Source of the DNA: Streptomyces sp. NRRL F-5123
GTDB taxonomy: Bacteria; Actinomycetota; Actinomycetes; Streptomycetales; Streptomycetaceae
DNA length: 14,388 bases
Direction: 5' to 3'
NCBI RefSeq assembly: GCF_000721495.1
Contig: NZ_JOHY01000094.1
Span: 1 to 14,388, forward strand
Position numbers and translations under genes: made by a program. Shown piece after piece: positions 1-9,874 of the stretch (its first letter is position 1; each line of letters opens with the position of its first letter). Below the pieces are notes generated by a model, which searched no databases, was not told the origin of the DNA, and saw nothing but the letters and a program-made list of their open reading frames with translations.

Positions 1-330
1 TGCGCCGTTGGCGGTGGAGGCTCCGGTGACGTCCAGGCACAGGCCGGACTGGGTGCCGGTGACGGTGCCGTTGGAGTTGACGCTCCACTGCTGGTTGGCA
101 CCGCCGTTGCAGGACCAGATCTCCACCTTGGTGCCCGGGGAGGTCTGGTTGTTGTAGGCGTCCAGACACATCTGCGAACCGCCGGAGTACACCGCCAGCT
201 GACCGGACGACGTACGCGTCCAGCTCTGGTTGGCCTGCCCGTTGCAGTCCCAGATCTGCACCTGCGTTCCCGCGGTGGTCGAGGAGTTCGGCACGTCCAG
301 GCACTTGCCCGCACCCACCGCGTGCAGCGC
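1..330 (-). repeat. Left arm of 330-bp inverted repeat (CBM13 coding segment)
   Basis: This segment, read on the minus strand, aligns without gaps to 13906-14235 on the plus strand with 14 mismatches, about 96% identity. It starts exactly at the ALHAVGAGKCLDV edge of the CBM13 module; the linker before it is unrelated in the two genes. It may extend beyond the window edge. Confidence 0.95.
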
Positions 331-1524
331 ACCGGTCGTACCGGACCCGGTGGAGTTGGCGTATCCGACCGAGGTGATGTTGGCCTGGACGGCGTTCTCG
401 GTGGCGTCCGAGGGGTAGCCGGAGGTCATGACGCCCTCGTAGAAGGTGCCTTGGGCCCCCTTGCTGTTGTCGCCGCCGGTGCCCAGGATGATGGCGCCCT
501 GCTTGCGCATCGGGTTGTAGCCCGAGACGTTGGGGCGTACCCCGCTGTAGAAGGTCGACAGGCTGCCGGACTGCGCGTTGCCGCCGCGGATCGCCCACTG
601 GTTGTGGGTGCCCTTGATGATGGCGGTGGTGTACCGGTAGTTGATCGTCGGGTCGCCGGAGTTGAGGTGCTGGTTGACGCCGGAGAAGAGGCCGTTCTCC
701 AGGTCGGCCATGATCCAGGGGCCGTTGCCGGCGCCGTAGCCCCAGACCTTGATGTTGCCGAAGTAGATGGCCTCCATGGTGCCGTTGCCGTCGTCGTTGC
801 TGTCGGTCTCGGCGTTGCCGTAGTCGAAGCAGCAGCCGCCGTTGTAGTGGGTGCCGTCGAAGATGGCGTACATGCCTTCGGGATCGTCGCCGGTCGCGAT
901 CCCGTTGGTGTGGTTGTTGCGGTAGCCGGTGCCGGGGGCGACGTAGACGCCGTAGGCCTTGTGGCCGCCGACCGTGGTGGGGGCGGCGGTCGCGTTGGCG
1001 AGGTTGTCGGGGCCACCGGCCGCGCCGCCGCCGGGGGCCTGGGTCAGGTTGTTGTTGCGGCCCGACTGGTCGTAGATCACGGTGATCAGACAGCTCGTGC
1101 CGGCGCAGAAGGAGTCCTGTGCGGCGGCGTCCGCGTAACCACCGGCGCTCAGCAGCCCGATGTCCTTGGTCGCGTTGTCCGAGGCACGCCGGACCTGGTA
1201 CAGCGGCCCGTTGTACGTCGAGTACAGCGCCCGCGTCGTACTGTGCGCCGCTACGCACGGGGTGCCGCCGGACGCGTAGATGTCACAGGGCCCCGAGGCG
1301 GCGGCCTGTGCCGTACCGGCTCCCACCGCGCCCCCGGCCAGGCTGCCGGCAACGAGCAGGACCGCCGCCGCCGTCGTGGCCGGAAGAGTCCTGCGCCGGC
1401 GCGCAGGTGCGGGGGCCGGGTCGGTCCCGGCCTCGGGCCTGTCCCGGCGCAGGGCCGATCTCCAGATGCGGCGGATCCCGCCGTGCCGGGACGGCGAGCC
1501 GCCCCGTGTCAGTCTGTCGTCCAT
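1..1524 (-). CDS. Secreted GH54 alpha-L-arabinofuranosidase with C-terminal CBM13 (3' end cut by window edge)
   Basis: The protein would release L-arabinofuranose from plant polysaccharide outside the cell. The ATG at 1524 follows an AGGAGGGAG ribosome site; 508 codons are in the window. A long basic N-terminus (RRRR about residue 45) and a hydrophobic stretch ending TAQAAA form a signal peptide. The catalytic domain starts at GPCDIYASGG and runs to about residue 390. Without gaps it keeps the published spacing of Aspergillus kawachii AbfB, offset by 55: adjacent cysteines C231-C232 (vicinal disulfide Cys176-177), W261 (Trp206), E276 in ADLENG (nucleophile Glu221) and D352 in GGDN (acid/base Asp297). 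Two ricin-type repeats follow (NQSW, NQQW). By comparison with the GH27 protein's CBM13, about 18 residues are missing. Fungal GH54 enzymes usually carry CBM42 instead. A LacI-type site lies about 145 bp upstream of the start. Family assignment is firm; the exact substrate is inferred. Confidence 0.92.
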   Translation of the reverse strand, partial: MDDRLTRGGSPSRHGGIRRIWRSALRRDRPEAGTDPAPAPARRRRTLPATTAAAVLLVAGSLAGGAVGAGTAQAAASGPCDIYASGGTPCVAAHSTTRALYSTYNGPLYQVRRASDNATKDIGLLSAGGYADAAAQDSFCAGTSCLITVIYDQSGRNNNLTQAPGGGAAGGPDNLANATAAPTTVGGHKAYGVYVAPGTGYRNNHTNGIATGDDPEGMYAIFDGTHYNGGCCFDYGNAETDSNDDGNGTMEAIYFGNIKVWGYGAGNGPWIMADLENGLFSGVNQHLNSGDPTINYRYTTAIIKGTHNQWAIRGGNAQSGSLSTFYSGVRPNVSGYNPMRKQGAIILGTGGDNSKGAQGTFYEGVMTSGYPSDATENAVQANITSVGYANSTGSGTTGALHAVGAGKCLDVPNSSTTAGTQVQIWDCNGQANQSWTRTSSGQLAVYSGGSQMCLDAYNNQTSPGTKVEIWSCNGGANQQWSVNSNGTVTGTQSGLCLDVTGASTANGA

Positions 1525-1668
1525 CGGGTCTCCCTCCTGGGCGTGGTCTCGTGGGACCGCGCACGGAACGGGGCCGCCTGGCCGGCACGAGGAGAGCGAC
1601 GGGTCTGACGTTCACGCAGGTCTCCCGGCAGGTGGGGGCAGCCAAGGGCGGAGCGTGCCCCCGAGGTA

Positions 1669-1682
1669 TGTGAGCGCTAACA
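1669..1682. promoter_or_regulatory. LacI-type operator, near-palindrome TGTGAGCGCTAACA
   Basis: The 14-bp site has the central AGCGCT of LacI-family operators and is palindromic except at one symmetric pair. Its left half matches the site at 2161-2174 and its right half matches the site at 12703-12718. On the minus strand a -10-like TAGCGT (1687-1682) abuts it, so a bound repressor would cover the likely promoter of the minus-strand GH54 gene. The -10 element is weak evidence because no good -35 was found. Confidence 0.65.
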
Positions 1683-2160
1683 CGCTACCCGGTGACACGT
1701 CCGTTTTTCGGGACAGCATGTGTCGTCGGAACGACGGCAGCGTGCTGCACGGGACAGGTGGTGTCAAGCCCTTCGCCCGCTCGGTCCGGTGTGCCGGAGC
1801 CCGTGCGTGCTGTCGTATACATCGGGCGACGCGGTGGCCTGCCGCGCGACCGGCGAACTCCGTCCCGTCCGTGCCGGCCGGGTGCGGTGAGGAGGCGGAT
1901 GGGGGTCGCCTCGGCCGGTGATCGCTGACGGAATACTCCACGGAAGCGATGTGACCTGCAGGTTTCGCCGGGAGTCACAGTGTGTTGACGCGGGTCCCGT
2001 GGGGCTGCAGGCCGGACGGGCCGTCAGGTCGCGGGTGGTCTCGTGCAGCACCCTTGAGTTCCGTCCCCGGTATATGTCAGTCTCATCTCGTCCCCCCTGT
2101 TGCGGAATTCTGGCAGTGGGTATGCAACTCGTCTCCATGCAGTCCCCCCACTTCAAGGGT

Positions 2161-2174
2161 TGTGAGCGCTCACA
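2161..2174. promoter_or_regulatory. LacI-type operator, perfect palindrome TGTGAGCGCTCACA
   Basis: This perfect 14-bp palindrome ends 41 bp upstream of the esterase ATG, a usual place for a repressor site near the transcription start. Its sequence equals the core of the artificial fully symmetric E. coli lac operator, which fits the LacI family. The likely ligand is an oligosaccharide or sugar released by the enzymes controlled, but the regulator is not encoded in this window. Confidence 0.7.
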
Positions 2175-2215
2175 TCGGCCCACGAGCCTTGTGCAGGACC
2201 AGACGAGGAAACCTG

Positions 2216-4965
<2,750 letters not shown>

Positions 4966-4981
4966 CGTGACGCGAGTCTGG

Positions 4982-5016
4982 GAGCCGCCCCCGGTTGCGA
5001 CGGCCGGGGGCGGCTC
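4982..5016. terminator. Bidirectional hairpin terminator
   Basis: GAGCCGCCCCCGG (4982-4994) and CCGGGGGCGGCTC (5004-5016) form a perfect 13-bp GC-rich stem with a 9-nt loop. It lies between the stop of the plus-strand GH54 gene and the stop of the minus-strand lactonase gene and directly abuts the latter, so it probably ends transcription from both sides. No T-run follows, which is common in actinomycetes. Confidence 0.85.
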
Positions 5017-5919
5017 TCACCCACGAGGCCCGGGCGCGGCTCCCCGGTCCTGCAACCGGTAGGTCCGGACCGCATTGGCGCGCATCACCGCGTCGGCATC
5101 GGCCGCCGGCAGATCGTCGATCGCCTCACGGACCAGATCCAGCCAGGGCCCGTACGCGGTGGCGAGGGTCATCACCGGCCAGTCACCGCCGTACAGGCAC
5201 CGGTCGGGGCCGAACACCTCCAGCACCTCGCGGAGCACGGCGACCAGGGCGGTCGCACCGGTGCCGGGAGCCGCCTCGGTGGCGAGCCCGGACAGCTTGC
5301 AGACGACGTTGTCCCTCCGCGCGAGCCGGCGCAGGGCCGGCCGCCACGCGGGATCGGGGTCGGGCACGGACGGCTTGCCGAGGTGGTCCAGGACCACCAG
5401 GGTCTGCGGGCACGCGGCGGCAAGCTCGGCGAGTTCGCCGAGCTGCCCCTGTCGCACGCACGCGTCGAACGGCAGTCCCGCCTGGCCCAGAAGCGCCACG
5501 CCGGCGCGGAAGTCGGAACCGCCGGTGAAGCCCGGCTCCTCGTCCTGGACGTTGTGGCGGACGCCGACGACGAACGGGTCGGCGGCGAAACGGCGTACGG
5601 CCTCCGGCGCTCCGGCGGGGTCGTCCAGGCTCACGTGCGCGACGGCGCCGCGGATCCACGGCCGGGTACGCGCCAGGCCGCGCACCCACCGGATCTCCTC
5701 GGCGGCGCGGTCGGGGTGCCGCCCGGCCTCGACGAAGACCGCTTCCACCGGCTCGGGCACGTCGCCGAGGAAGCCGGAGGGGGAGAAGCCCCGGTCGAGG
5801 GCGGGAACGTCGGCGAGCCACGGATAGGCCAGATGCCGCGGGTCCCAGAAGTGGACGTGGCTGTCGAGCACCGGCGCACGCTCCGCCGCGGCGCCACCGG
5901 ACGGTTGCTCCATGGTCAT
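5017..5919 (-). CDS. COG3618 amidohydrolase (sugar lactone hydrolase)
   Basis: The 300-aa cytoplasmic protein belongs to the amidohydrolase-2 TIM-barrel family that includes L-fucono- and L-rhamnono-lactonases. Visible signatures are DSHVHFWDP (H21, H23), RHNVQDE (H122), DHLGKP (H179), KLSG (K208) and YGGDWPV (D246), all expected metal or catalytic positions. The length is normal for the family. The ATG at 5919 has GAGGAG five bases upstream; a second ATG two codons in is too far from it. It is the last gene of the transporter operon, 76 bp after the 643-aa gene. In this setting a lactone of arabinose, galactose or a related sugar acid is a reasonable substrate, which would mean an oxidative route for the imported sugar. 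The family is clear; the substrate is an inference. Confidence 0.85.
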   Translation of the reverse strand: MTMEQPSGGAAAERAPVLDSHVHFWDPRHLAYPWLADVPALDRGFSPSGFLGDVPEPVEAVFVEAGRHPDRAAEEIRWVRGLARTRPWIRGAVAHVSLDDPAGAPEAVRRFAADPFVVGVRHNVQDEEPGFTGGSDFRAGVALLGQAGLPFDACVRQGQLGELAELAAACPQTLVVLDHLGKPSVPDPDPAWRPALRRLARRDNVVCKLSGLATEAAPGTGATALVAVLREVLEVFGPDRCLYGGDWPVMTLATAYGPWLDLVREAIDDLPAADADAVMRANAVRTYRLQDRGAAPGPRG

Positions 5920-5995
5920 GTCCGCTCCTCGGAACGCTGCTTGTCAGGCCGCCGCTGCATTCTGCCGCGACCGCACGTGCCCGTCGTCCGGCATG

Positions 5996-7927
5996 TCACG
6001 ACGCGCCCCGGTGCGTCTGCTCGTCGAAAGGTGTGCGGTAGGAGGGCGTCCGGGTGCGCAGGCCGAGCTGCAGGGTGAGCCGGACGGTACTGGAGCGGGG
6101 GAGATCCACCTGCAGCCAGGGTCCGCCGACCGCCGCCGCCGCGGTGGTCACCGTCGGGGCGGTGTGCCCGTAGTCGTACAGGTCACCGATCCAGGAAGGG
6201 TCCTCGCAGACGCTGTACTCCACCGAGCGGATGGTGTGCTCGCTGAACGCGCCGGCCTGGACGATCACCGATCGCGCCGCTTCGGGATCGAGGTTGACCA
6301 GGTCGACGACCGTGGCGTCCGGGTCGATGGCCGAGACCAGCGCCGCGACCCCGGGGGGAAGCCCCGGACGGCGGGCGGCGGCGTCGTGGTAGCGCACCCG
6401 TGCCTGCTGCAGACCGCCGTTGTAGACCACCTGGGGGCCGCCCCAGGTCAGCTGGACGAGCGCCTCGGTGACCACCGGGTTGGACTGCTGCCACAGGTGG
6501 ATGTCCTCCTCCGGCACATCCAGGTCGCGGTACTTCTCCATACGCGACAGCCGGTGCCGCACCTGCGCCTGGGCTGCCGCCAGGATCTTCTCCGGATAGG
6601 CCGGGTCGTCGCCCGCCAGGTAGGCCAGCCAGGGCTCCTCGTGGCCGGCCTCCTCCTTGCTGCGGAAGGAGCGGACCGTACGCCAGTCGTGTCCGGCGGC
6701 AGCGCGCAGCCGGTCGATGCGCGCCCGGTCGGCGTGCGAGGAGGTGTGGTGCCACAGCGCCGTCGGGACGGCCATCAGCATGGGGTTGTAGTCGAACCAG
6801 CCCTCGTCGCCGTACCGGAAGGGCACATGGAAGGTCGGGGTGCTCACGTCCTCCGCCAGCTGCGGGATCCACTTGGACCGGATGCTGGAGTCGGACTCGG
6901 TGAAGGCCATCACCTTGCCGTGCGAGATGATCTCGTCGAGGGCCGGCCGCACCAGGTCGAGGTACGAGTCGTCGCCGCTGACCGTGGCGCCCGCCAGGGC
7001 GGCGACGATCGCCGCGTGCCCCACGCTGTACCAGCCGTGCGGCCAGGACCAGCCGTAGTGGCCGCCGTACCACCGCCCGTCGAGCAGCCCGCCGACGGTG
7101 CCGTCCGGCGCGACGTTGTCGGGCAGGATGCCCCCGTTGGCGGCGGCGCGCTCCCGCCAGGCGCCCGTGTAGCCGGTGATCCAGTCGGCGTAGCGCTGCT
7201 CGCCGGAGAGTATCCAGGCGTTCAGCACGAGGCCCGTGGCGGAGAGGTTGGCCGCGGTGTCACCGTCGCCCATCCGGCGGCGCATCTCCGTGCCGAGCCG
7301 CGGGTCGGCGTCGAGCGGAGGCTGCTCGGCGCCCGCCGGCAGGATCCAGTCGAGCGGGAAGCCGTACATCCGCGCTTCCGCCGGCAGCCACGGGTAGCTG
7401 TCGCCGTCCGACAGGCCGTCCCGCCCGGGGTCGCTGCCGTTGTGCGGCCGGCGGATGATGCGCAGGGCGGGATCGTAGTTGCCGTGCCCGGGGTCGACGT
7501 ACAGGTCGGCGAAGCGCCGCGCCCGCTCGGCCCACCGGTCGGGGGCGGCCATGCACAGGAAGTACAGCAGCAGCAGGCTCTCGCCCTGGTGGAACCAGTC
7601 GTAGCCGCGCTCGTACTCGTCCTTGAGCATGCCCAGCTCGGTCAGCTGGCGGGTGACGCCCTCCCAGTGGTGCTCGCTCTGGGCCAGCAGGTCGTCGGCC
7701 CCGCCGAGCAGGTAGAGCTGGGGCCAGTTGAAGAAGACCTCGTAGAAGTCGTCCACGCCGTCCCGGGAAGTGAGCTCGCCGGTGTAGCGCAGCCGTCCGT
7801 CGGGACCCGTGAAGTCGCGGGCGAACCGCCGCCAGGCCCGGTCGAGCAGGTCGAACAGCTCGCGCTGCGCCGTCGCCCAGGTCGGTGGTTCGAGCAGCGG
7901 CACCGAGGCCGTGATGACGGGATGCAT
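5996..7927 (-). CDS. Uncharacterised 643-aa protein, probable helical-barrel carbohydrate-active enzyme
   Basis: I do not recognise this protein. The start at 7927 (MHPVITASVP) has GGAG nine bases upstream; another ATG at 7942 lacks a good ribosome site. There is no signal peptide or membrane segment, so it should be cytoplasmic. Residues 1-490 are rich in helices and in aromatic, acidic and His-containing motifs typical of (alpha/alpha)6-barrel glycosidases and lyases: FFNWPQLYLLGG (65-76), GYDWFHQGES (108-117), DGDSYPWLP (174-182), YGFPLDW (188-194), HYGWSWPHGWYSVGH (290-304) and DEGWFDYNP (374-382). Residues 495-635 look like a beta-sandwich. The gene sits between the transporter permeases and the lactonase, so acting on the imported oligosaccharide is the simplest guess. 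Candidate acids such as E116 or D176 cannot be ranked from one sequence. Coding status is firm; function is open. Confidence 0.8.
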   Translation of the reverse strand: MHPVITASVPLLEPPTWATAQRELFDLLDRAWRRFARDFTGPDGRLRYTGELTSRDGVDDFYEVFFNWPQLYLLGGADDLLAQSEHHWEGVTRQLTELGMLKDEYERGYDWFHQGESLLLLYFLCMAAPDRWAERARRFADLYVDPGHGNYDPALRIIRRPHNGSDPGRDGLSDGDSYPWLPAEARMYGFPLDWILPAGAEQPPLDADPRLGTEMRRRMGDGDTAANLSATGLVLNAWILSGEQRYADWITGYTGAWRERAAANGGILPDNVAPDGTVGGLLDGRWYGGHYGWSWPHGWYSVGHAAIVAALAGATVSGDDSYLDLVRPALDEIISHGKVMAFTESDSSIRSKWIPQLAEDVSTPTFHVPFRYGDEGWFDYNPMLMAVPTALWHHTSSHADRARIDRLRAAAGHDWRTVRSFRSKEEAGHEEPWLAYLAGDDPAYPEKILAAAQAQVRHRLSRMEKYRDLDVPEEDIHLWQQSNPVVTEALVQLTWGGPQVVYNGGLQQARVRYHDAAARRPGLPPGVAALVSAIDPDATVVDLVNLDPEAARSVIVQAGAFSEHTIRSVEYSVCEDPSWIGDLYDYGHTAPTVTTAAAAVGGPWLQVDLPRSSTVRLTLQLGLRTRTPSYRTPFDEQTHRGAS

Positions 7928-8016
7928 CGGCAGGAGCTCCATTCGCGTTCGGGCACGGCTCGTCCCGGCACGGCGCCGCCCGGTGTGCCGAGCGTCGTGC
8001 GGGACGGCCGGCTGGG
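7928..8016 (-). other. 89-bp intercistronic spacer with possible hairpins
   Basis: This spacer separates the second permease gene from the 643-aa gene and is the longest gap inside the operon. Two nested pairings are possible: GTCCCG (7962-7967) with CGGGAC (8000-8005), and CGGCAC (7966-7971) with GTGCCG (7985-7990). They share bases, so they cannot both form fully. They could limit read-through or protect the upstream mRNA, but in DNA this GC-rich such pairings also arise by chance. Confidence 0.3.
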
Positions 8017-8970
8017 TCAGTTCTTGGTCGCGCCTGCGAGCATGCCGGAGACCAGGAACCGTTGGGAGAACAGGAAGACGACCAGCACGGGGACGATCGC
8101 CAGCAGCGTCGCCAGGGCCAGTTCGGGGCGTTCGACCTGCAACGTGCTCGCCGTCGGGTTGAACTGCGGGACGGAGTCGAGCAGGGTCCCCAGCCCGACC
8201 TGCACCGGGAACTGGTCGCTCTGCGGCAGCATGACGTACGGCAGGTAGTAGTTGGTCCAGTTGGCGACGAAGCTGAAGAAGCCCACCAGGGCGACCACGG
8301 GCGCCGCGAGCGGGAGCGCCACCCGGCGGAAGACGCCGAACTCCGAGCAGCCGTCCAGCCGTGCCGCGTCCAGCAGCTCCCCGGGCAGGGCGGTGCTGAA
8401 GTAGATGTAGGCCAGGTACACCCCGAACGGGTAGAAGGCGTACGGCAGGATGATCGACCACATGGAGCCGATCAGGTGGACCGCGTTGACTTCGAGGAAC
8501 AGCGGCACGACCAGCGTGGCGTTCGGCATCAGCATCACCACGAGGGTGGCGACGAGCAGCGTGCGCCGGCCCCGGAACTCCGTCATCGCCAGCGCGTAGC
8601 CGGCCGGCACCGCCACGCACAAGGTGATCACCAGGGCGAGGAAGGAGTAGACAGCCGAGTTCCGCAGCCACATGAAGATCGCGTCGTCCTGGTAGCCGGT
8701 CAGGGCCGTCCAGTTCGCGTGCAGCGCGTGGAAGGAGCCGAACGACAGCGGATTGTCGTGCACCAGCTGGTCGTCGGTCTTGGTGGCCGCCAGCAGCAGC
8801 CAGAGCACCGGCAGCACGAAGAAGACCGCGAACAGCAGGAGCACCAGGGCCGGGAGCGGGTTGAGACGCCCGCGCACTGAGCGGCCGGCCCGCGCCCGAT
8901 CGGCCCGTCCGGGCACCGACCCGCTGCCGGAGGGTGTGGCGACCGCCGGTCGCCGGATGTCAGTCCGCAT
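8017..8970 (-). CDS. CUT1-type sugar ABC transporter permease (MalG-like)
   Basis: The 317-aa membrane protein is the second permease of a carbohydrate importer. After a basic, hydrophilic N-terminus of about 37 residues there are six likely transmembrane segments, beginning with PALVLLLFAVFFVLPVLWLL. The cytoplasmic EAA loop that docks the ATPase is visible as ELLDAARLDGCSEFGVFRRV followed by ALPL. The ATG at 8970 overlaps the preceding permease gene by 11 bp and lacks a strong ribosome site of its own, which points to translational coupling. Its partner is the MalF-like permease upstream. No ATPase gene is nearby; in Streptomyces such systems are usually driven by the shared ATPase MsiK. 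Confidence 0.93.
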   Translation of the reverse strand: MRTDIRRPAVATPSGSGSVPGRADRARAGRSVRGRLNPLPALVLLLFAVFFVLPVLWLLLAATKTDDQLVHDNPLSFGSFHALHANWTALTGYQDDAIFMWLRNSAVYSFLALVITLCVAVPAGYALAMTEFRGRRTLLVATLVVMLMPNATLVVPLFLEVNAVHLIGSMWSIILPYAFYPFGVYLAYIYFSTALPGELLDAARLDGCSEFGVFRRVALPLAAPVVALVGFFSFVANWTNYYLPYVMLPQSDQFPVQVGLGTLLDSVPQFNPTASTLQVERPELALATLLAIVPVLVVFLFSQRFLVSGMLAGATKN

Positions 8971-9874
8971 CGAAGAACCCCGATCTGGCCACGAAGACCC
9001 CTGCCACGGCCAGCCCGACCACCAGCAGCTCCACCGACACGGCGGCCGCGGTGTTGACGTCGTTGTTCTGGAACGCGAAGTCGTACGCGAGCTGGTTGAG
9101 GGAGTAGTCCCGGCCGGCCACGCCGACACTCGCCTGGGACAGCAGCTGCGGTTCGACGAACAGCTGGGTGCCGCCCGCGAAGGCGAGGATGACCATGTAG
9201 ACGATCCACTTGCGCAGCAGGGGGATCTGGATCCGCCAGGCGGTCTGCCAGGCCCCCGCGCCGTCGATCCGCGCCGCTTCCAGGACGTCCTGCGAGATGT
9301 TGTTCAGCGCCCCGTACATCACCACGATCCAGCCGCCGGCCCCCGTCCAGAAGGCGATGAGGGTGAAGAGGATCGGCAGGTGCCCGGGGGCGATGACCTC
9401 GCCGAAGGTGTGGTAGCCGAAGGCCCGCAGCAGGAAGCTGACCGGGCTGACCGTGGGGTCCAGGACGAACAGCCACACCATCACACCGGCCGCTCCTGCG
9501 AGGGCACCGGGCACGTAGTACAGGAACCGCAGTGTCCGGCCTGCGCCGGTCAGCGTCAGCCGGTGCAGCAGCAGCGCCAGTCCGACGACGAACACGACGA
9601 GCGACACCAGCCACCAGACGAGGTAGAGCGCGACGTGCTCGACGGCAGGTGTGAAGCGGAAGTCGTCGAAGGCGGTGGAGAAGTTGGACAGGCCGCTGAA
9701 GGTTCCGCCGCCGTCGGTGAAGGCGAAGTAGACCGCGTAGCCGGTCGGTATCACTCCGAAGGCGATCAGCAGGACCGTGTAGGCGGCGACGAAGCCGTGC
9801 CCGGCCCGGCCGGGCCACAGTGCGCGCGAGCCGCGCACCGGTGCCCGGCCGGCCTCGTCGGTCCGTGCGGTCAC
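8960..9874 (-). CDS. CUT1-type sugar ABC transporter permease (MalF-like)
   Basis: The 304-aa membrane protein is the first permease of the importer. Hydrophobic segments start at about residue 27 (GFVAAYTVLLIAFGVIPTGY) and six spans are likely. The EAA loop reads DVLEAARIDGAGAWQTAWRI followed by QIPLL. The start is a GTG at 9874 whose last two bases form part of the TGA of the binding-protein gene (GTGA, 4-bp overlap), so translation is probably coupled. It would pair with the MalG-like protein and receive substrate from the lipoprotein. The gene order binding protein, MalF, MalG is standard for this family. Confidence 0.93.
   Translation of the reverse strand: MTARTDEAGRAPVRGSRALWPGRAGHGFVAAYTVLLIAFGVIPTGYAVYFAFTDGGGTFSGLSNFSTAFDDFRFTPAVEHVALYLVWWLVSLVVFVVGLALLLHRLTLTGAGRTLRFLYYVPGALAGAAGVMVWLFVLDPTVSPVSFLLRAFGYHTFGEVIAPGHLPILFTLIAFWTGAGGWIVVMYGALNNISQDVLEAARIDGAGAWQTAWRIQIPLLRKWIVYMVILAFAGGTQLFVEPQLLSQASVGVAGRDYSLNQLAYDFAFQNNDVNTAAAVSVELLVVGLAVAGVFVARSGFFDAD

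Larger units (their letters stand above)
1525..2215. other. 691-bp divergent intergenic regulatory region
   Basis: This gap separates the divergent starts of the minus-strand GH54 gene and the plus-strand esterase gene. Short open frames are present on both strands, but I see no convincing start, ribosome site or protein pattern in them. It holds two LacI-type palindromes (1669-1682 and 2161-2174) whose centres are 492 bp apart. A possible leader hairpin for the minus-strand gene is formed by GGGGGCA at 1634-1640 and TGCCCCC at 1656-1662. No complete -35/-10 pair was convincing for either gene. Confidence 0.7.

Noticed and set aside
322..1608. Plus-strand open frame (428 codons) opposite the left-edge GH54 gene
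   Set aside because: It is a shadow of the GH54 frame, whose catalytic residues and signal peptide are all visible on the minus strand.
1800..2085. GTATAC at about 1815-1820 and TATATG at 2071 as GntR-family operators or -10 elements
   Set aside because: The dyads do not extend beyond 6 bp, and no properly spaced -35 was found for TATATG.
1982..2215. Upstream extension of the esterase to a TTG at 1982
   Set aside because: The extension would be translated through the LacI-type operator and has no secretory character. The ATG at 2216 has a good ribosome site and is followed at once by a signal peptide.
7928..7942. Alternative ATG at 7942 for the 643-aa protein
   Set aside because: Its upstream sequence lacks a good ribosome site, whereas the ATG at 7927 has GGAG at a suitable distance. 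The difference is only five residues.
5912..8248. Long plus-strand open frame (778 codons) opposite the lactonase and 643-aa genes
   Set aside because: It is rich in Val, Gly, Arg and Ala with no domain pattern and lies opposite well-supported coding frames. In very high-GC DNA such antisense frames stay open by chance.
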